This document shows, piece by piece, positions 7,768 through 15,866 of a DNA stretch of 64,000 bases. The DNA is from Virgisporangium ochraceum. Lineage in GTDB: Bacteria; Actinomycetota; Actinomycetes; Mycobacteriales; Micromonosporaceae. Numbering within the stretch: position 1 is the first letter of the stretch; every line of letters starts with the position of its first letter. The position numbers were made by a program, and so were the translations under genes. The notes beneath the pieces were generated by a model. It saw only the letters and a program-made list of their open reading frames with translations, was not told where the DNA came from and ran no database searches. The DNA lies in contig NZ_BOPH01000001.1 in NCBI RefSeq assembly GCF_016863655.1, positions 62,001 through 126,000 of the forward strand. The letters run 5' to 3'.

Positions 7768-9204
7768 TCAGTCGTTACGGGTGGGCGCCGGCGACGGCGT
7801 CCACGGCTCGCGGGCGTTCCGGTGCGGAAGCTGGCCCTGGTCGGCGGCGTCGGGTTCCCGGCGCGGCAGCTGGCCCGGCAGCTCCGGCATCGTGGCGGGC
7901 GGCGGCGGATAGGCGCCCGCCGGCCGGCCGTCGTACTGGGCCTCGGTGATGGGACGCGGAACGGGGTGCACCGGCTCCGCCGTGAGACCGGCCCAGCGCC
8001 CACCGGACGCGGGCGGCTCGGTGTGGGAGAACGGCTCGGTCTCCCGGAGGCTCGCGCCCAGCCCGGCGGGCGCCGGATCCCCGGGCATCGGCCCGGCCGC
8101 GGGAACTCCCCCGCCCGACGGCGCGAACCCGGCGCCGAAGCCACCGGACCCGGACGGCCGGGAGCCGCGCCCACCCGACCCGGGCGACGCGGAACCACGG
8201 CCGGGCCCGGCCGACGCCGAGCCACCGCGGCCGCCCGACCCGGCGGGCGCCGAGCCACCGCGCCCGGCCGACCCGGCCGCCGCGGAACCACCGCGCCGGG
8301 CGAACCGGCTGGCCACCGAGCCACCGCCACCAGCCCCGCCGGCGGTCGCGTCGGCGGGCGCGCTCTCCTGAGCCGTCGGACCCATCGGCGCCGCCGACGG
8401 CGTGGACGCCCAGATCCCGACCGGCCCCGGCTGACCTCCGCCACCCATGCGGGACTCGATGAACGCGGCACCCGCCCGGTCCTCGTCGGTGGGTGCGGCG
8501 AGCACGGAGTACACCAGTCCCATCACCACGAGCACCACGGCCAGCGCGATCGGACCGATCAGCGTCGTGCTGCTGGCACCGTTGACCGCGCCCTGCTCCG
8601 ACAACCGCACCGACATCGCCGACATGCCCGTGTAGTGCATGCCGGTGACCGCCACCCCCATCACCATGGCCGAGCCGAAGATCAGCGCCCCCGACCGCAC
8701 CGTGACCGAGAGCCACAGCGCGACGGTCGCCGCCACCACCGCGATGACGATCGAGGCGATCACCCGGACCGGGTCGTAGGAGATCTCGCCGTCGAGGCGC
8801 ATGGCCGCCATGCCGATGTAGTGCATCGCGTTGACGCCCAGACCGGTGAGCAGGCCGCCGCCGACGATCTTCAGCAGGCTGGGCCGGCCGAGGCCGACGA
8901 TGAACAGGCCGGCGCCCACGACCGCCACCGCGACGACGACGCTCAACGCCGTGATCGCGAGGTCGTAGCGGATCTCGCTGCCGACGACCCCGAAACCGAT
9001 CATCGCCATGAAGTGCATGACCCAGATTCCGGTGCCACCAATGGACACCGATGCCAGCACCAGCCAGGAGATCCGCTCACGGGCCGTAGCGAGACGCCGC
9101 GCCCGAGACGTGCAGATAAGCCCCAACAATGATCCAAGTACTGACAGACAGTAGGCCATGATGGGGGTAATCCACCCGTACGCGAAATGGTGGATCTCTG
9201 CCAT
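7768..9204 (-). CDS. MHYT-domain integral membrane sensor with disordered C-terminus
   Basis: The 478-residue protein has about seven hydrophobic helices in its first 250 residues. It carries three copies of the MHYT motif at helix ends: MHFMAM, MHYIGMAAM and MHYTGMSAM. The His and Met residues are proposed to bind copper or heme and to sense oxygen, CO or NO in the membrane. No GGDEF, kinase or other output domain follows. Instead there are about 220 residues of Gly/Ser/Arg/Pro-rich sequence with repeated RGGSA-like units. The stop is 12 bp from that of the convergent secreted protein. Any signalling partner is unknown. Confidence 0.85.
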   Translation of the reverse strand: MAEIHHFAYGWITPIMAYCLSVLGSLLGLICTSRARRLATARERISWLVLASVSIGGTGIWVMHFMAMIGFGVVGSEIRYDLAITALSVVVAVAVVGAGLFIVGLGRPSLLKIVGGGLLTGLGVNAMHYIGMAAMRLDGEISYDPVRVIASIVIAVVAATVALWLSVTVRSGALIFGSAMVMGVAVTGMHYTGMSAMSVRLSEQGAVNGASSTTLIGPIALAVVLVVMGLVYSVLAAPTDEDRAGAAFIESRMGGGGQPGPVGIWASTPSAAPMGPTAQESAPADATAGGAGGGGSVASRFARRGGSAAAGSAGRGGSAPAGSGGRGGSASAGPGRGSASPGSGGRGSRPSGSGGFGAGFAPSGGGVPAAGPMPGDPAPAGLGASLRETEPFSHTEPPASGGRWAGLTAEPVHPVPRPITEAQYDGRPAGAYPPPPATMPELPGQLPRREPDAADQGQLPHRNAREPWTPSPAPTRND

Positions 9205-9600
9205 TGGCGTCTCCCGGCCCGCGCTGCGAACGACTGCTTCTCTGGAATCATTCGCACGGCCATGGTCTAACGCAACATTTCAGCGATCACGAATTCAGGG
9301 CGTGACCGAACGGCCACTACAGGCCTCCCAACAGCCACGATAAAAACCGGTAGCGCCCAGACCTCGCCAACGCCATCATTTACACATAAGCGGTGGTCGT
9401 CATTACCGACGCGACGAAAACCGAGTAATTCGGTCACTCGGTACTGGATCTCGGCGCGCCGGTTCGGCGGCGATCGGAGCTCATGACGAAGGCAGCCGGT
9501 GTGGGGCGAACCCTCGCTTCCCGCCTCACACCGGAGGCCTTCAGCCGTGCGCGAGATACGCGAAGAATAGCTAAGAAAAGACCGATTAGAAAAAGACTGA
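9205..9600. other. Intergenic region without a supported gene
   Basis: The 396 bp between the MHYT gene and the GNAT gene are visibly less GC-rich than their surroundings. The open frames there (for example 9267-9689 minus, 9483-9677 plus) have no recognisable protein features. An 8-bp inverted repeat CCGGTGTG (9496-9503) / CACACCGG (9527-9534) could form a hairpin. A pyrimidine-rich tract on the minus strand (about 9560-9605) follows the GNAT stop and may take part in termination. Confidence 0.5.
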
Positions 9601-10431
9601 TCAGAAGAGAACGGTTGCGAACGTGTCGACCTGGCGGAAACCGCACCGCGCGTACACCCGGCGGGCGGGTTCGTTGAAGTCGTTGACATAGAGGCTCACC
9701 GTCGGCGCCACCCGGCGCAGCACGTCCTCCACCACCGCCGCCATGCCGGCCGTCGCCAGGCCGTGGCCCCGGAACTCGGGGTCGGTCCACACGCCCTGGA
9801 TCTGGGCGGTGTGCCTCGTCACCACGGCGACCTCGGCCTTGAACACCACGCGACCTTCGTGGAACCGGGCGTACGCACGGCGCGCGCGGACGAGGTCGAG
9901 CACCCGGTCGTGGTACGACGGGTCACCGTCGGCCGCCGGGGCAACCCCGACCTCCTCGGTGTACATGGCGACCGCGGCCGGATAGAGCGCGTGCACCTCG
10001 TCCAACCGGACCAGCCGCACGTGAGGATCGGTACGCACCTCGGCCGGACGGTCGGTGGCGAGCAGCGGCTGGCACCCGCGTACCTCGCGGGCCGGCCCCC
10101 ACGTCGGCGCCAGCCGGTTCCACATCTCCAGCACCGCGTCGGCGCTACCGACGATCGACGAGCAGCCGCGCGGCTCGCCGGCCACCAGCTCGGCGAACGC
10201 GACCGCCGCCGGTTGCGACGCCGACACCGGCACGACGTTCGCGCCGACCCAGCACAACGCGGTGAGCCTGCGTCCGTACCCGAAGATGCGCGCCTCGTGC
10301 CGCCACCAGGCCATCCGACCCGAGCTGACCCGTTCGGCCACCTGTGCGCCGGCGAACGGCGCAGCATCGAGCAGTCGCCGCACCTCGGCCGCGTCGGTGT
10401 CACCCAGCAGCCGCACCGGCACCGTGAGCAT
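9601..10431 (-). CDS. GNAT acetyltransferase with DUF4081 domain
   Basis: The protein has 276 residues from ATG (MLTVPVRLLGDTDAAEV). The N-terminal half matches the DUF4081 architecture found in a conserved actinobacterial acetyltransferase that sits beside ispG. The C-terminal half is a GNAT fold with the acetyl-CoA loop EFRGHGLATAGMAAVV and the late motif LYVNDFNEPARRVYARCGF. The position directly downstream of dxr-rseP-ispG is the same as in mycobacteria (Rv2867c, from memory). The substrate is unknown. It is the last gene of the operon, 43 bp after ispG. Confidence 0.87.
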   Translation of the reverse strand: MLTVPVRLLGDTDAAEVRRLLDAAPFAGAQVAERVSSGRMAWWRHEARIFGYGRRLTALCWVGANVVPVSASQPAAVAFAELVAGEPRGCSSIVGSADAVLEMWNRLAPTWGPAREVRGCQPLLATDRPAEVRTDPHVRLVRLDEVHALYPAAVAMYTEEVGVAPAADGDPSYHDRVLDLVRARRAYARFHEGRVVFKAEVAVVTRHTAQIQGVWTDPEFRGHGLATAGMAAVVEDVLRRVAPTVSLYVNDFNEPARRVYARCGFRQVDTFATVLF

Positions 10432-10474
10432 GCTGTCTAGACTGCCAGATTTTCGGCCGCCCGTAGGTGCACTG

Positions 10475-11641
10475 TCAGTGGACGGTGACCGTGGGCCCGA
10501 GGCCACGCAGATCCTCGGGCAGCTCCACGCCCATCTCGTCGGCCAGGCGCAGCGCCTCCTCGACGAGCGTCTCGACGATGACCGACTCCGGCACGGTCTT
10601 GATGACCTGGCCCTTGACGAAGATCTGGCCCTTGCCGTTGCCCGACGCCACCCCGAGGTCGGCCTCGCGGGCCTCACCGGGACCGTTGACGACGCAGCCC
10701 ATCACGGCCACCCGCAACGGCGCCGGGAACCCGTCGAGCGCGGCCGTGACCTGCTCGGCCAGCGTGTACACGTCGACCTGCGCCCGCCCGCACGACGGGC
10801 ACGACACGATCTCCAGCCCGCGCTCACGCAGCGCCAGCGACTCCAGGATCGCGAGGCCGACCTTGACCTCCTCGACCGGCGGCGCCGACAGCGACACCCG
10901 GATCGTGTCGCCGATGCCCTCGGCCAGCAGCGCACCGAACGCCACCGCCGACTTGATCGTGCCCTGGAACGCCGGACCCGCCTCGGTGACCCCGAGGTGC
11001 AGCGGGTAGTCGCACCGCTCGGCGAGCAGCCGGTACGCCCGGATCATCACGACCGGGTCGTTGTGCTTGACCGAGATCTTGATGTCGCGGAAGCCGTGCT
11101 CCTCGAACAGCGAGCACTCCCACAGCGCCGACTCGACCAGCGCCTCCGGGGTCGCCCTGCCGTACTTCTCCAGCAGCCGCTTGTCGAGCGACCCGGCGTT
11201 CACCCCGATGCGGATCGGCACGTTCGCCGCCGACGCGGCCGCGGCGATCTCCTTGACCTTGTCGTCGAACTGCCGGATGTTGCCCGGGTTGACCCGCACC
11301 GCGGCGCAGCCCGCGTCGATCGCCGCGAACACGTACTTCGGCTGGAAGTGGATGTCGGCGATCACCGGGATCTGCGACTTCCTGGCGATCGCCGGCAGCG
11401 CCTCCACGTCGTCCTGTGACGGCACCGCCACCCGCACGATCTGGCAGCCCGACGCCGTGAGCTCGGCGATCTGCTGGAGCGTGCCGTTGACGTCGGCCGT
11501 GTTGGTGGTGGTCATCGACTGCACCGACACCGGCGCGCCACCGCCGACGGCGACCGGGCCGACCATGATCTGCCGCGACTTACGCCGCGGCGCGAGGGGC
11601 TGCGGCGGTGCCGGGGGCGTGCCAAGGCTGATTGCGGTCAA
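10475..11641 (-). CDS. ispG: 4-hydroxy-3-methylbut-2-enyl diphosphate synthase (MEP pathway)
   Basis: IspG (GcpE) reductively converts MEcPP to HMBPP, using a [4Fe-4S] cluster. The 388-residue form starts at a TTG (giving LTAISLG) with AGGAG 10 nt upstream; the longer open frame would run into rseP. The N-terminal TIM barrel shows [15 protein letters not shown] and RVNPGN. The C-terminal iron-sulfur domain shows SCPSCGR and [15 protein letters not shown] with the expected cysteines. The neighbour dxr supplies an earlier step of the same pathway. Length and motifs are normal. Confidence 0.95.
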   Translation of the reverse strand: MTAISLGTPPAPPQPLAPRRKSRQIMVGPVAVGGGAPVSVQSMTTTNTADVNGTLQQIAELTASGCQIVRVAVPSQDDVEALPAIARKSQIPVIADIHFQPKYVFAAIDAGCAAVRVNPGNIRQFDDKVKEIAAAASAANVPIRIGVNAGSLDKRLLEKYGRATPEALVESALWECSLFEEHGFRDIKISVKHNDPVVMIRAYRLLAERCDYPLHLGVTEAGPAFQGTIKSAVAFGALLAEGIGDTIRVSLSAPPVEEVKVGLAILESLALRERGLEIVSCPSCGRAQVDVYTLAEQVTAALDGFPAPLRVAVMGCVVNGPGEAREADLGVASGNGKGQIFVKGQVIKTVPESVIVETLVEEALRLADEMGVELPEDLRGLGPTVTVH

Positions 11642-11672
11642 GGGGGGACTCCTGGGAAGCAGAAAGATCGAA

Positions 11673-12920
11673 CTACCGGAAGATCGTGATCGGGTTAACG
11701 ATATCCGCCGCAACTGTGAGCAGCGTGAACGCTCCACCAACGAGGATCACGAAGTAGGTGAGCGGCATCAACTTGTAGTAGTCGACCCGGCCCGGGTCGG
11801 GACGCTTGAACTTCGCGTAGATCCAGGAGCGGGCCCGCTCGAACCAGCTGATCGCGATGTGCCCTCCGTCGAGCGGCAGCAGCGGCAGCAGGTTGAAGAT
11901 GCCCACGAAGAAGTTCAGCGACGCCAGGATGAGCAGGAACAGCGACCAGCGGCTCTGCTCGACGGTCTCGCCGCCGAGCCGGCTCGCGCCGACCACGCTG
12001 ATCGGGGTCTCCGGGTCACGCTCCTCGCCGGTGAGGGCCGCCCACAGCTTGGGCAGCTTCTCCGGGATCTTCTTCATGGCCTCCCAGGTGCCGACGAACG
12101 CGTCGCCGGTGAACCCGACCGCCTTGGTGAAGCCCTCGACCGGTCCGTACGTCACCTCGAGCGGAACGACCCGCTTGAGCCCGACACCGAGCGCCGCGCG
12201 CTGCTCGGTCTCGGTGGTCGCGACCAGCTCGCCGTCCTTGTTCTTGCGCTCCTTGTAGCGGGTGACCGCCGCGAGGTCGACGGTGATCGTCTGCTGGGAC
12301 CCGTTGCGCTCGACGGTGACCGGGGTCGCACCCGGCGGCGTCGACCGCAGCGTGTTGAGCAGTTCGTCCCAGTTCGCCACCGGCGTTCCGGCGACCGCGA
12401 CGACCTTGTCACCGTCCTGCAGACCGGCGAGGCCGGCCGGCGACGCCGGGTCGCCCTCACGGCACTCGCGCCCGGCGGCCTCGGTGACCACGCACGGCTG
12501 GATCGCGACCACCGCCGGCTGCGGGTCGGCCAGCGCCGGGTTCGGCATCCCGACGAACGACGCGCAGACCCACAGGATGACGAAACCGAGGATGAAGTGG
12601 GTGATCGACCCGGCCGACAGCACGACCGTGCGCTTCCACACCGGGAACTTCCACATCGCCCGGTGCTCCTCGCCGGGCTCGACGTCGTCGTCCTGCGGGG
12701 TCATCCCGACGATCTTGACGAAACCGCCCAGCGGGATCGCCTTGAGGCCGTACTCGGTCTCACCGCGGCGGAACGAGAAGATCGTGGGACCGAACCCGGC
12801 GAAGTACCGGGTGACCTTCATTCCGAACGCCTTGGCGGTGAGCATGTGCCCCGCCTCGTGCAGGCACACCGAAACGAAGATGGCGAACGCGAAAAGCGCG
12901 ATCCCCAATGCGTACGCCAT
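11673..12920 (-). CDS. rseP: Site-2 intramembrane metalloprotease (RseP/Rip1 family)
   Basis: The 415-residue membrane protease has the zinc-binding HEAGH at 21-25 in the first helix. A single PDZ domain lies in the middle ([22 protein letters not shown]), and the second metal site [12 protein letters not shown] precedes the last helices. The family cleaves membrane-bound anti-sigma factors after a first cut and thereby releases sigma factors; mycobacterial Rip1 in the same gene position does this. A segment of about 60 residues after HEAGH ([13 protein letters not shown]) is the usual actinobacterial insertion. It lies 10 bp from dxr and 31 bp from ispG, so one transcript is likely. Confidence 0.93.
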   Translation of the reverse strand: MAYALGIALFAFAIFVSVCLHEAGHMLTAKAFGMKVTRYFAGFGPTIFSFRRGETEYGLKAIPLGGFVKIVGMTPQDDDVEPGEEHRAMWKFPVWKRTVVLSAGSITHFILGFVILWVCASFVGMPNPALADPQPAVVAIQPCVVTEAAGRECREGDPASPAGLAGLQDGDKVVAVAGTPVANWDELLNTLRSTPPGATPVTVERNGSQQTITVDLAAVTRYKERKNKDGELVATTETEQRAALGVGLKRVVPLEVTYGPVEGFTKAVGFTGDAFVGTWEAMKKIPEKLPKLWAALTGEERDPETPISVVGASRLGGETVEQSRWSLFLLILASLNFFVGIFNLLPLLPLDGGHIAISWFERARSWIYAKFKRPDPGRVDYYKLMPLTYFVILVGGAFTLLTVAADIVNPITIFR

Positions 12921-12930
12921 CAGGCTCCCC

Positions 12931-14124
12931 TCAGGAATGTGACGCGATCAGCTCGCGCGCATGGGCCCGCGCCCAGGATTCGGCCGCGAGCACCTCCTCG
13001 ACGGTACCTGGTTCGGGGTAGTCGGGAGCGTCCCCCAGTACGCGCTCGACGGTGTCCACGATGGCGGTGAACCCCAACCGGCCGGCTGTGAAAGCCGCCA
13101 CGCACTCCTCGTTCGCGGCGTTGTAGACCGCCGGCCGGCAGCGTCCGGCCCGCCCGGCCTCCTTGGCCAGCTCGACGGCGGGGAAGGCGTCGTTGTCGAG
13201 CGGCTCGAACGTCCAGGTCGCGGCCGTCGTCCAGTCGCAGGGCGCGGCCGCGCCGGGCACCCGGTCGGGCCAGCCCAGCGCCAGCGCGATCGGCAGCCGC
13301 ATGTCGGGCGGGCTGGCCTGCGCGATCGTCGACCCGTCGACGAACTCGACCATCGAGTGGATCACCGACTGCGGATGCACCACGACCTGGATGTCGTCGT
13401 AGGCCACGTCGAACAGCTCGTGCGCCTCGATCACCTCCAGCGCCTTGTTCACCATGGTGGCGGAGTTGATCGTGATCACCGGTCCCATGTTCCAGGTCGG
13501 GTGGGCCATCGCCTGCTCGACGGTCACGTCCGCGAGTTCGGAGCGCCGGCGCCCCCGGAACGGCCCGCCGCTGGCGGTGAGCACCAGCTTCCGCACCTCG
13601 GCGTGCGAACCGGCGCGCAGGCACTGGGCCAGCGCCGAGTGCTCGGAGTCCACCGGCACCAGCTGCCCCGGCCGCGTCACCGCGGCCTTCACGAGGGGGG
13701 CGCCGGCGATCAGCGACTCCTTGTTGGCCAGGGCGAGGACCCGGCCGGCGCGCAGGGCCGCCAGCGTCGGCGCCAGGCCAACCGATCCGGTGATCCCGTT
13801 GAGGACCGTGTGCGCGGGCCACTCGGCCAGCTCGGCCATCGCGGTGGGACCGGTGAAGATCTTCGGGACCGAGTACCGCCCCTGCGCGTAGCCCTGCTTC
13901 TGCGCCTCGGCGTACAGGGCCAGCTGCAGGTCCTGGGCGGCGCTCGCCCGGGCCAGCCCGACCGCGTCGACCTTGAACTCGATGGCCTGCGCCGCGAGCA
14001 GGTCGACGTTGCCGCCACCCGACCCGAGCGCCACCACCCGGTACTCCCCGGGGTTGCGCCGAACGATGTCGAGGGCCTGCACCCCGATGGACCCGGTGGA
14101 CCCGAGCAGCACGATGTCCTTCAC
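12931..14124 (-). CDS. dxr: 1-deoxy-D-xylulose 5-phosphate reductoisomerase
   Basis: DXR makes MEP from DXP with NADPH, the committed step of the MEP isoprenoid pathway. The start used is GTG at 14124, which places the NADPH loop LLGSTGSIG at residues 5-13 as in the family; the protein has 397 residues. An in-frame ATG at 14148 would add 8 residues but would overlap the start codon of the divergent gene. Other motifs present are [18 protein letters not shown] and TASGGPFRG. The upstream gap is only 22 bp and may hold a leaderless promoter. Confidence 0.93.
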   Translation of the reverse strand: MKDIVLLGSTGSIGVQALDIVRRNPGEYRVVALGSGGGNVDLLAAQAIEFKVDAVGLARASAAQDLQLALYAEAQKQGYAQGRYSVPKIFTGPTAMAELAEWPAHTVLNGITGSVGLAPTLAALRAGRVLALANKESLIAGAPLVKAAVTRPGQLVPVDSEHSALAQCLRAGSHAEVRKLVLTASGGPFRGRRRSELADVTVEQAMAHPTWNMGPVITINSATMVNKALEVIEAHELFDVAYDDIQVVVHPQSVIHSMVEFVDGSTIAQASPPDMRLPIALALGWPDRVPGAAAPCDWTTAATWTFEPLDNDAFPAVELAKEAGRAGRCRPAVYNAANEECVAAFTAGRLGFTAIVDTVERVLGDAPDYPEPGTVEEVLAAESWARAHARELIASHS

Positions 14125-14146
14125 ACCGGCATTATCGTCGGTTGCC
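14125..14146. promoter_or_regulatory. Candidate shared AT-rich -10 region between divergent leaderless genes
   Basis: The only AT-rich stretch is attatcgt (14131-14138). On the minus strand it reads GATAAT, 6 nt before the GTG of dxr. On the plus strand TATCGT ends 8 nt before the ATG of the MBL gene. Both spacings fit a -10 element of a leaderless transcript. No good -35 element is seen. Confidence 0.4.
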
Positions 14147-14872
14147 ATGCGGCTCACCGTGATCGGTGGTTGCGGGGCCTGGCCGGCATCCGGACAGGCC
14201 TGCAGCGGCTACCTCGTCGACCATGACGGATTCCGGCTCCTGATCGACCCGGGCTACGCGGTCACGCCGTTGATCGACCCGGCGACCGTCGACGCGGTGT
14301 TCGTCAGCCACGGCCACCCCGACCACTGCGCCGACCTCAACCCGCTGCTGCGTGGGCGCGTGCTCGGGGCCGGCGGACCGCTGCCGGTGTGGTCGCCGCC
14401 CGGCGCCGTCGACCCGGTGCTCGCCCTCGACGGCGACTGGGTCCGGTCTGCGGCCCGCCCCCACGCCGTCGAACCCGGCGCGACGTTCGACCTCGGACCG
14501 TTCACCGCGACCACCCGCCTGCTCCCCCACCACGTGCCCAACGTGGGCATCCGCCTCACCTCCGACGGCGTCGCGCTGGCCTACACGGGCGACACCGGCC
14601 CGTCGCCGGAGATCGTCGCGCTGGCCGACGGCGTCGACCTCCTGCTCGCCGAGGCCACCTATCCGGAGCGGGTCCCCGACGACAACGCGCCGTACCTGAG
14701 CACCGCCCGGCAGGCCGGCCGCGACGCGTCGCGCGCTCAGGTGGGTCACCTCGTACTGACACACCTGTGGCCCGGCACCGACGCCGCGGCCTCGACCGAC
14801 GCGGCGCGGGCCGCCTACGACGGACCGGTCGACGTGGCCCGGCCCGGCCTGGAGGTCAGTGTCCGGTCCTGA
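14147..14872 (+). CDS. MBL-fold metallo-hydrolase
   Basis: The 241-residue protein starts at ATG ([13 protein letters not shown]). It shows the metal-binding motif HGHPDH (55-60), a later HHVPNVG, the GDTGPSPE segment and a terminal HLWPGTD, which together make the dinuclear metal site of the metallo-beta-lactamase fold. Its closest feel is the RNase Z/PhnP-like cyclic-phosphodiesterase subgroup found in many actinobacteria. The substrate is unknown. It may be read as a leaderless transcript and is followed after 22 bp by the DUF998 gene. Confidence 0.87.
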   Translation: MRLTVIGGCGAWPASGQACSGYLVDHDGFRLLIDPGYAVTPLIDPATVDAVFVSHGHPDHCADLNPLLRGRVLGAGGPLPVWSPPGAVDPVLALDGDWVRSAARPHAVEPGATFDLGPFTATTRLLPHHVPNVGIRLTSDGVALAYTGDTGPSPEIVALADGVDLLLAEATYPERVPDDNAPYLSTARQAGRDASRAQVGHLVLTHLWPGTDAAASTDAARAAYDGPVDVARPGLEVSVRS

Positions 14873-14894
14873 TGGCCGGCGCCGACGTATCCGC

Positions 14895-15545
14895 ATGACA
14901 ACCTCCCGCCTCCTGGCGGCCGGCATCGCCGCCGGCCCGGTCTTCCTCACCGTCTGGCTGGTCCAGGCCCTCACCCGGGACGGGTTCGACCCGACCCGGC
15001 ACCCGATCAGCCTGCTCGGCCTCGGGCCCGGCGGCTGGGTCCAGATTGCCAACTTCGTGGTGACCGGCGCGCTGCTCATCGGTTTCGCGGTGGGTCTGCG
15101 CCGGGTGCTCCACCCGGGCCGGGCGGGCACCTGGGCGCCGGTTTTGTTCGCCCTGAACGGCATCGGGCTGATCGTGGCCGGCGTGTTCGTCACCGACGCC
15201 GGTGCCGGGTTCCCCGCCGGCGCCCCCGAGGGCGCGCCGGAGTCGATCAGCTGGCACGGGTTGCTGCACGAGGTGGGGTTCGTCACGGCGTCGGTGTCGT
15301 GGCTCGCCGTCTGCGTGGTGCTGCTGCGGCGCTTCCGGGCGGCCGGGCGGCGCGGCTGGGCGGTGGCCTGCGTGGTCGCGCCGCTGCTGTGGATCGTCGT
15401 GGGCGCGTGGCCCGACGCCGACAGCCTCAGCCTGCGCCTGGTCCTCGGAACCGTGATCTCATTCGGCTTCACCGCGGCCCTCGCGGCGACGCTCGCGTCG
15501 GCTCAGGGCTTCGCGATCCGGAACGTCTCGGCCTCCACGCCGTAG
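14895..15545 (+). CDS. DUF998 family membrane protein
   Basis: The protein has 216 residues from ATG (MTTSRLLAAGIAAGPVFLTV) with six predicted membrane helices. The segment TRHPISLLGLGPGGWVQIANF after the first helix, and the motif WHGLLHEVGF, are characteristic of the DUF998 family. Its function is unknown. It is probably co-transcribed with the MBL gene. Its last 43 bp overlap the decayed acetyltransferase gene on the other strand. Confidence 0.82.
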   Translation: MTTSRLLAAGIAAGPVFLTVWLVQALTRDGFDPTRHPISLLGLGPGGWVQIANFVVTGALLIGFAVGLRRVLHPGRAGTWAPVLFALNGIGLIVAGVFVTDAGAGFPAGAPEGAPESISWHGLLHEVGFVTASVSWLAVCVVLLRRFRAAGRRGWAVACVVAPLLWIVVGAWPDADSLSLRLVLGTVISFGFTAALAATLASAQGFAIRNVSASTP

Positions 15546-15866
15546 CCCTTCGTCGTACGACCGAGGTGGTACAGCCCGAGCCGGTTGCACACGTTCATCG
15601 ACGCGTCGTTGCCGGGACGGACCACCGGCGAACACCTCACCGACCCCGGTCTCTGTCACCTCGACGGCCCAGACCCCGAACGTCGGGTCCTCCGACCACG
15701 ACGAGAACCGCTCGACCGCCCGGACCGCCTGCTCGCGGGTCTCCAGCGCCTTCGGGGTGGCGCCCAGCCAGCGGGCGACCTCCCTAGCGGGAGTAGATGT
15801 CGAACAGGCGGTCGGTGTCTTCCCGTGTCCACTGCCGGACGGTCAGGCGGGCGTCTCGTAGATCAC
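15503..15866 (-). pseudogene. Decayed RimJ/RimL-type GNAT acetyltransferase gene
   Basis: The minus strand holds pieces of one GNAT protein in different frames. The start (VIYET) overlaps the mmpL stop as GTGA. The next piece, RLTVRQWTREDTDRLFDIYSR, needs a one-base shift and runs into TAG. Then comes EVARWLGATPKALETREQAV through VWAVEVTETGVGE in a new frame. Last is NDASMNVCNRLGLYHLGR to ETFRIAKP and TGA. The acetyl-CoA-binding middle is missing, so there are at least two frameshifts and one internal deletion. An enzyme is unlikely to be made. Confidence 0.75.

Noticed and set aside
11642..11740. Upstream extension of ispG
   Set aside because: It would overlap the end of rseP and lacks the ribosome binding site seen before the TTG at 11641.
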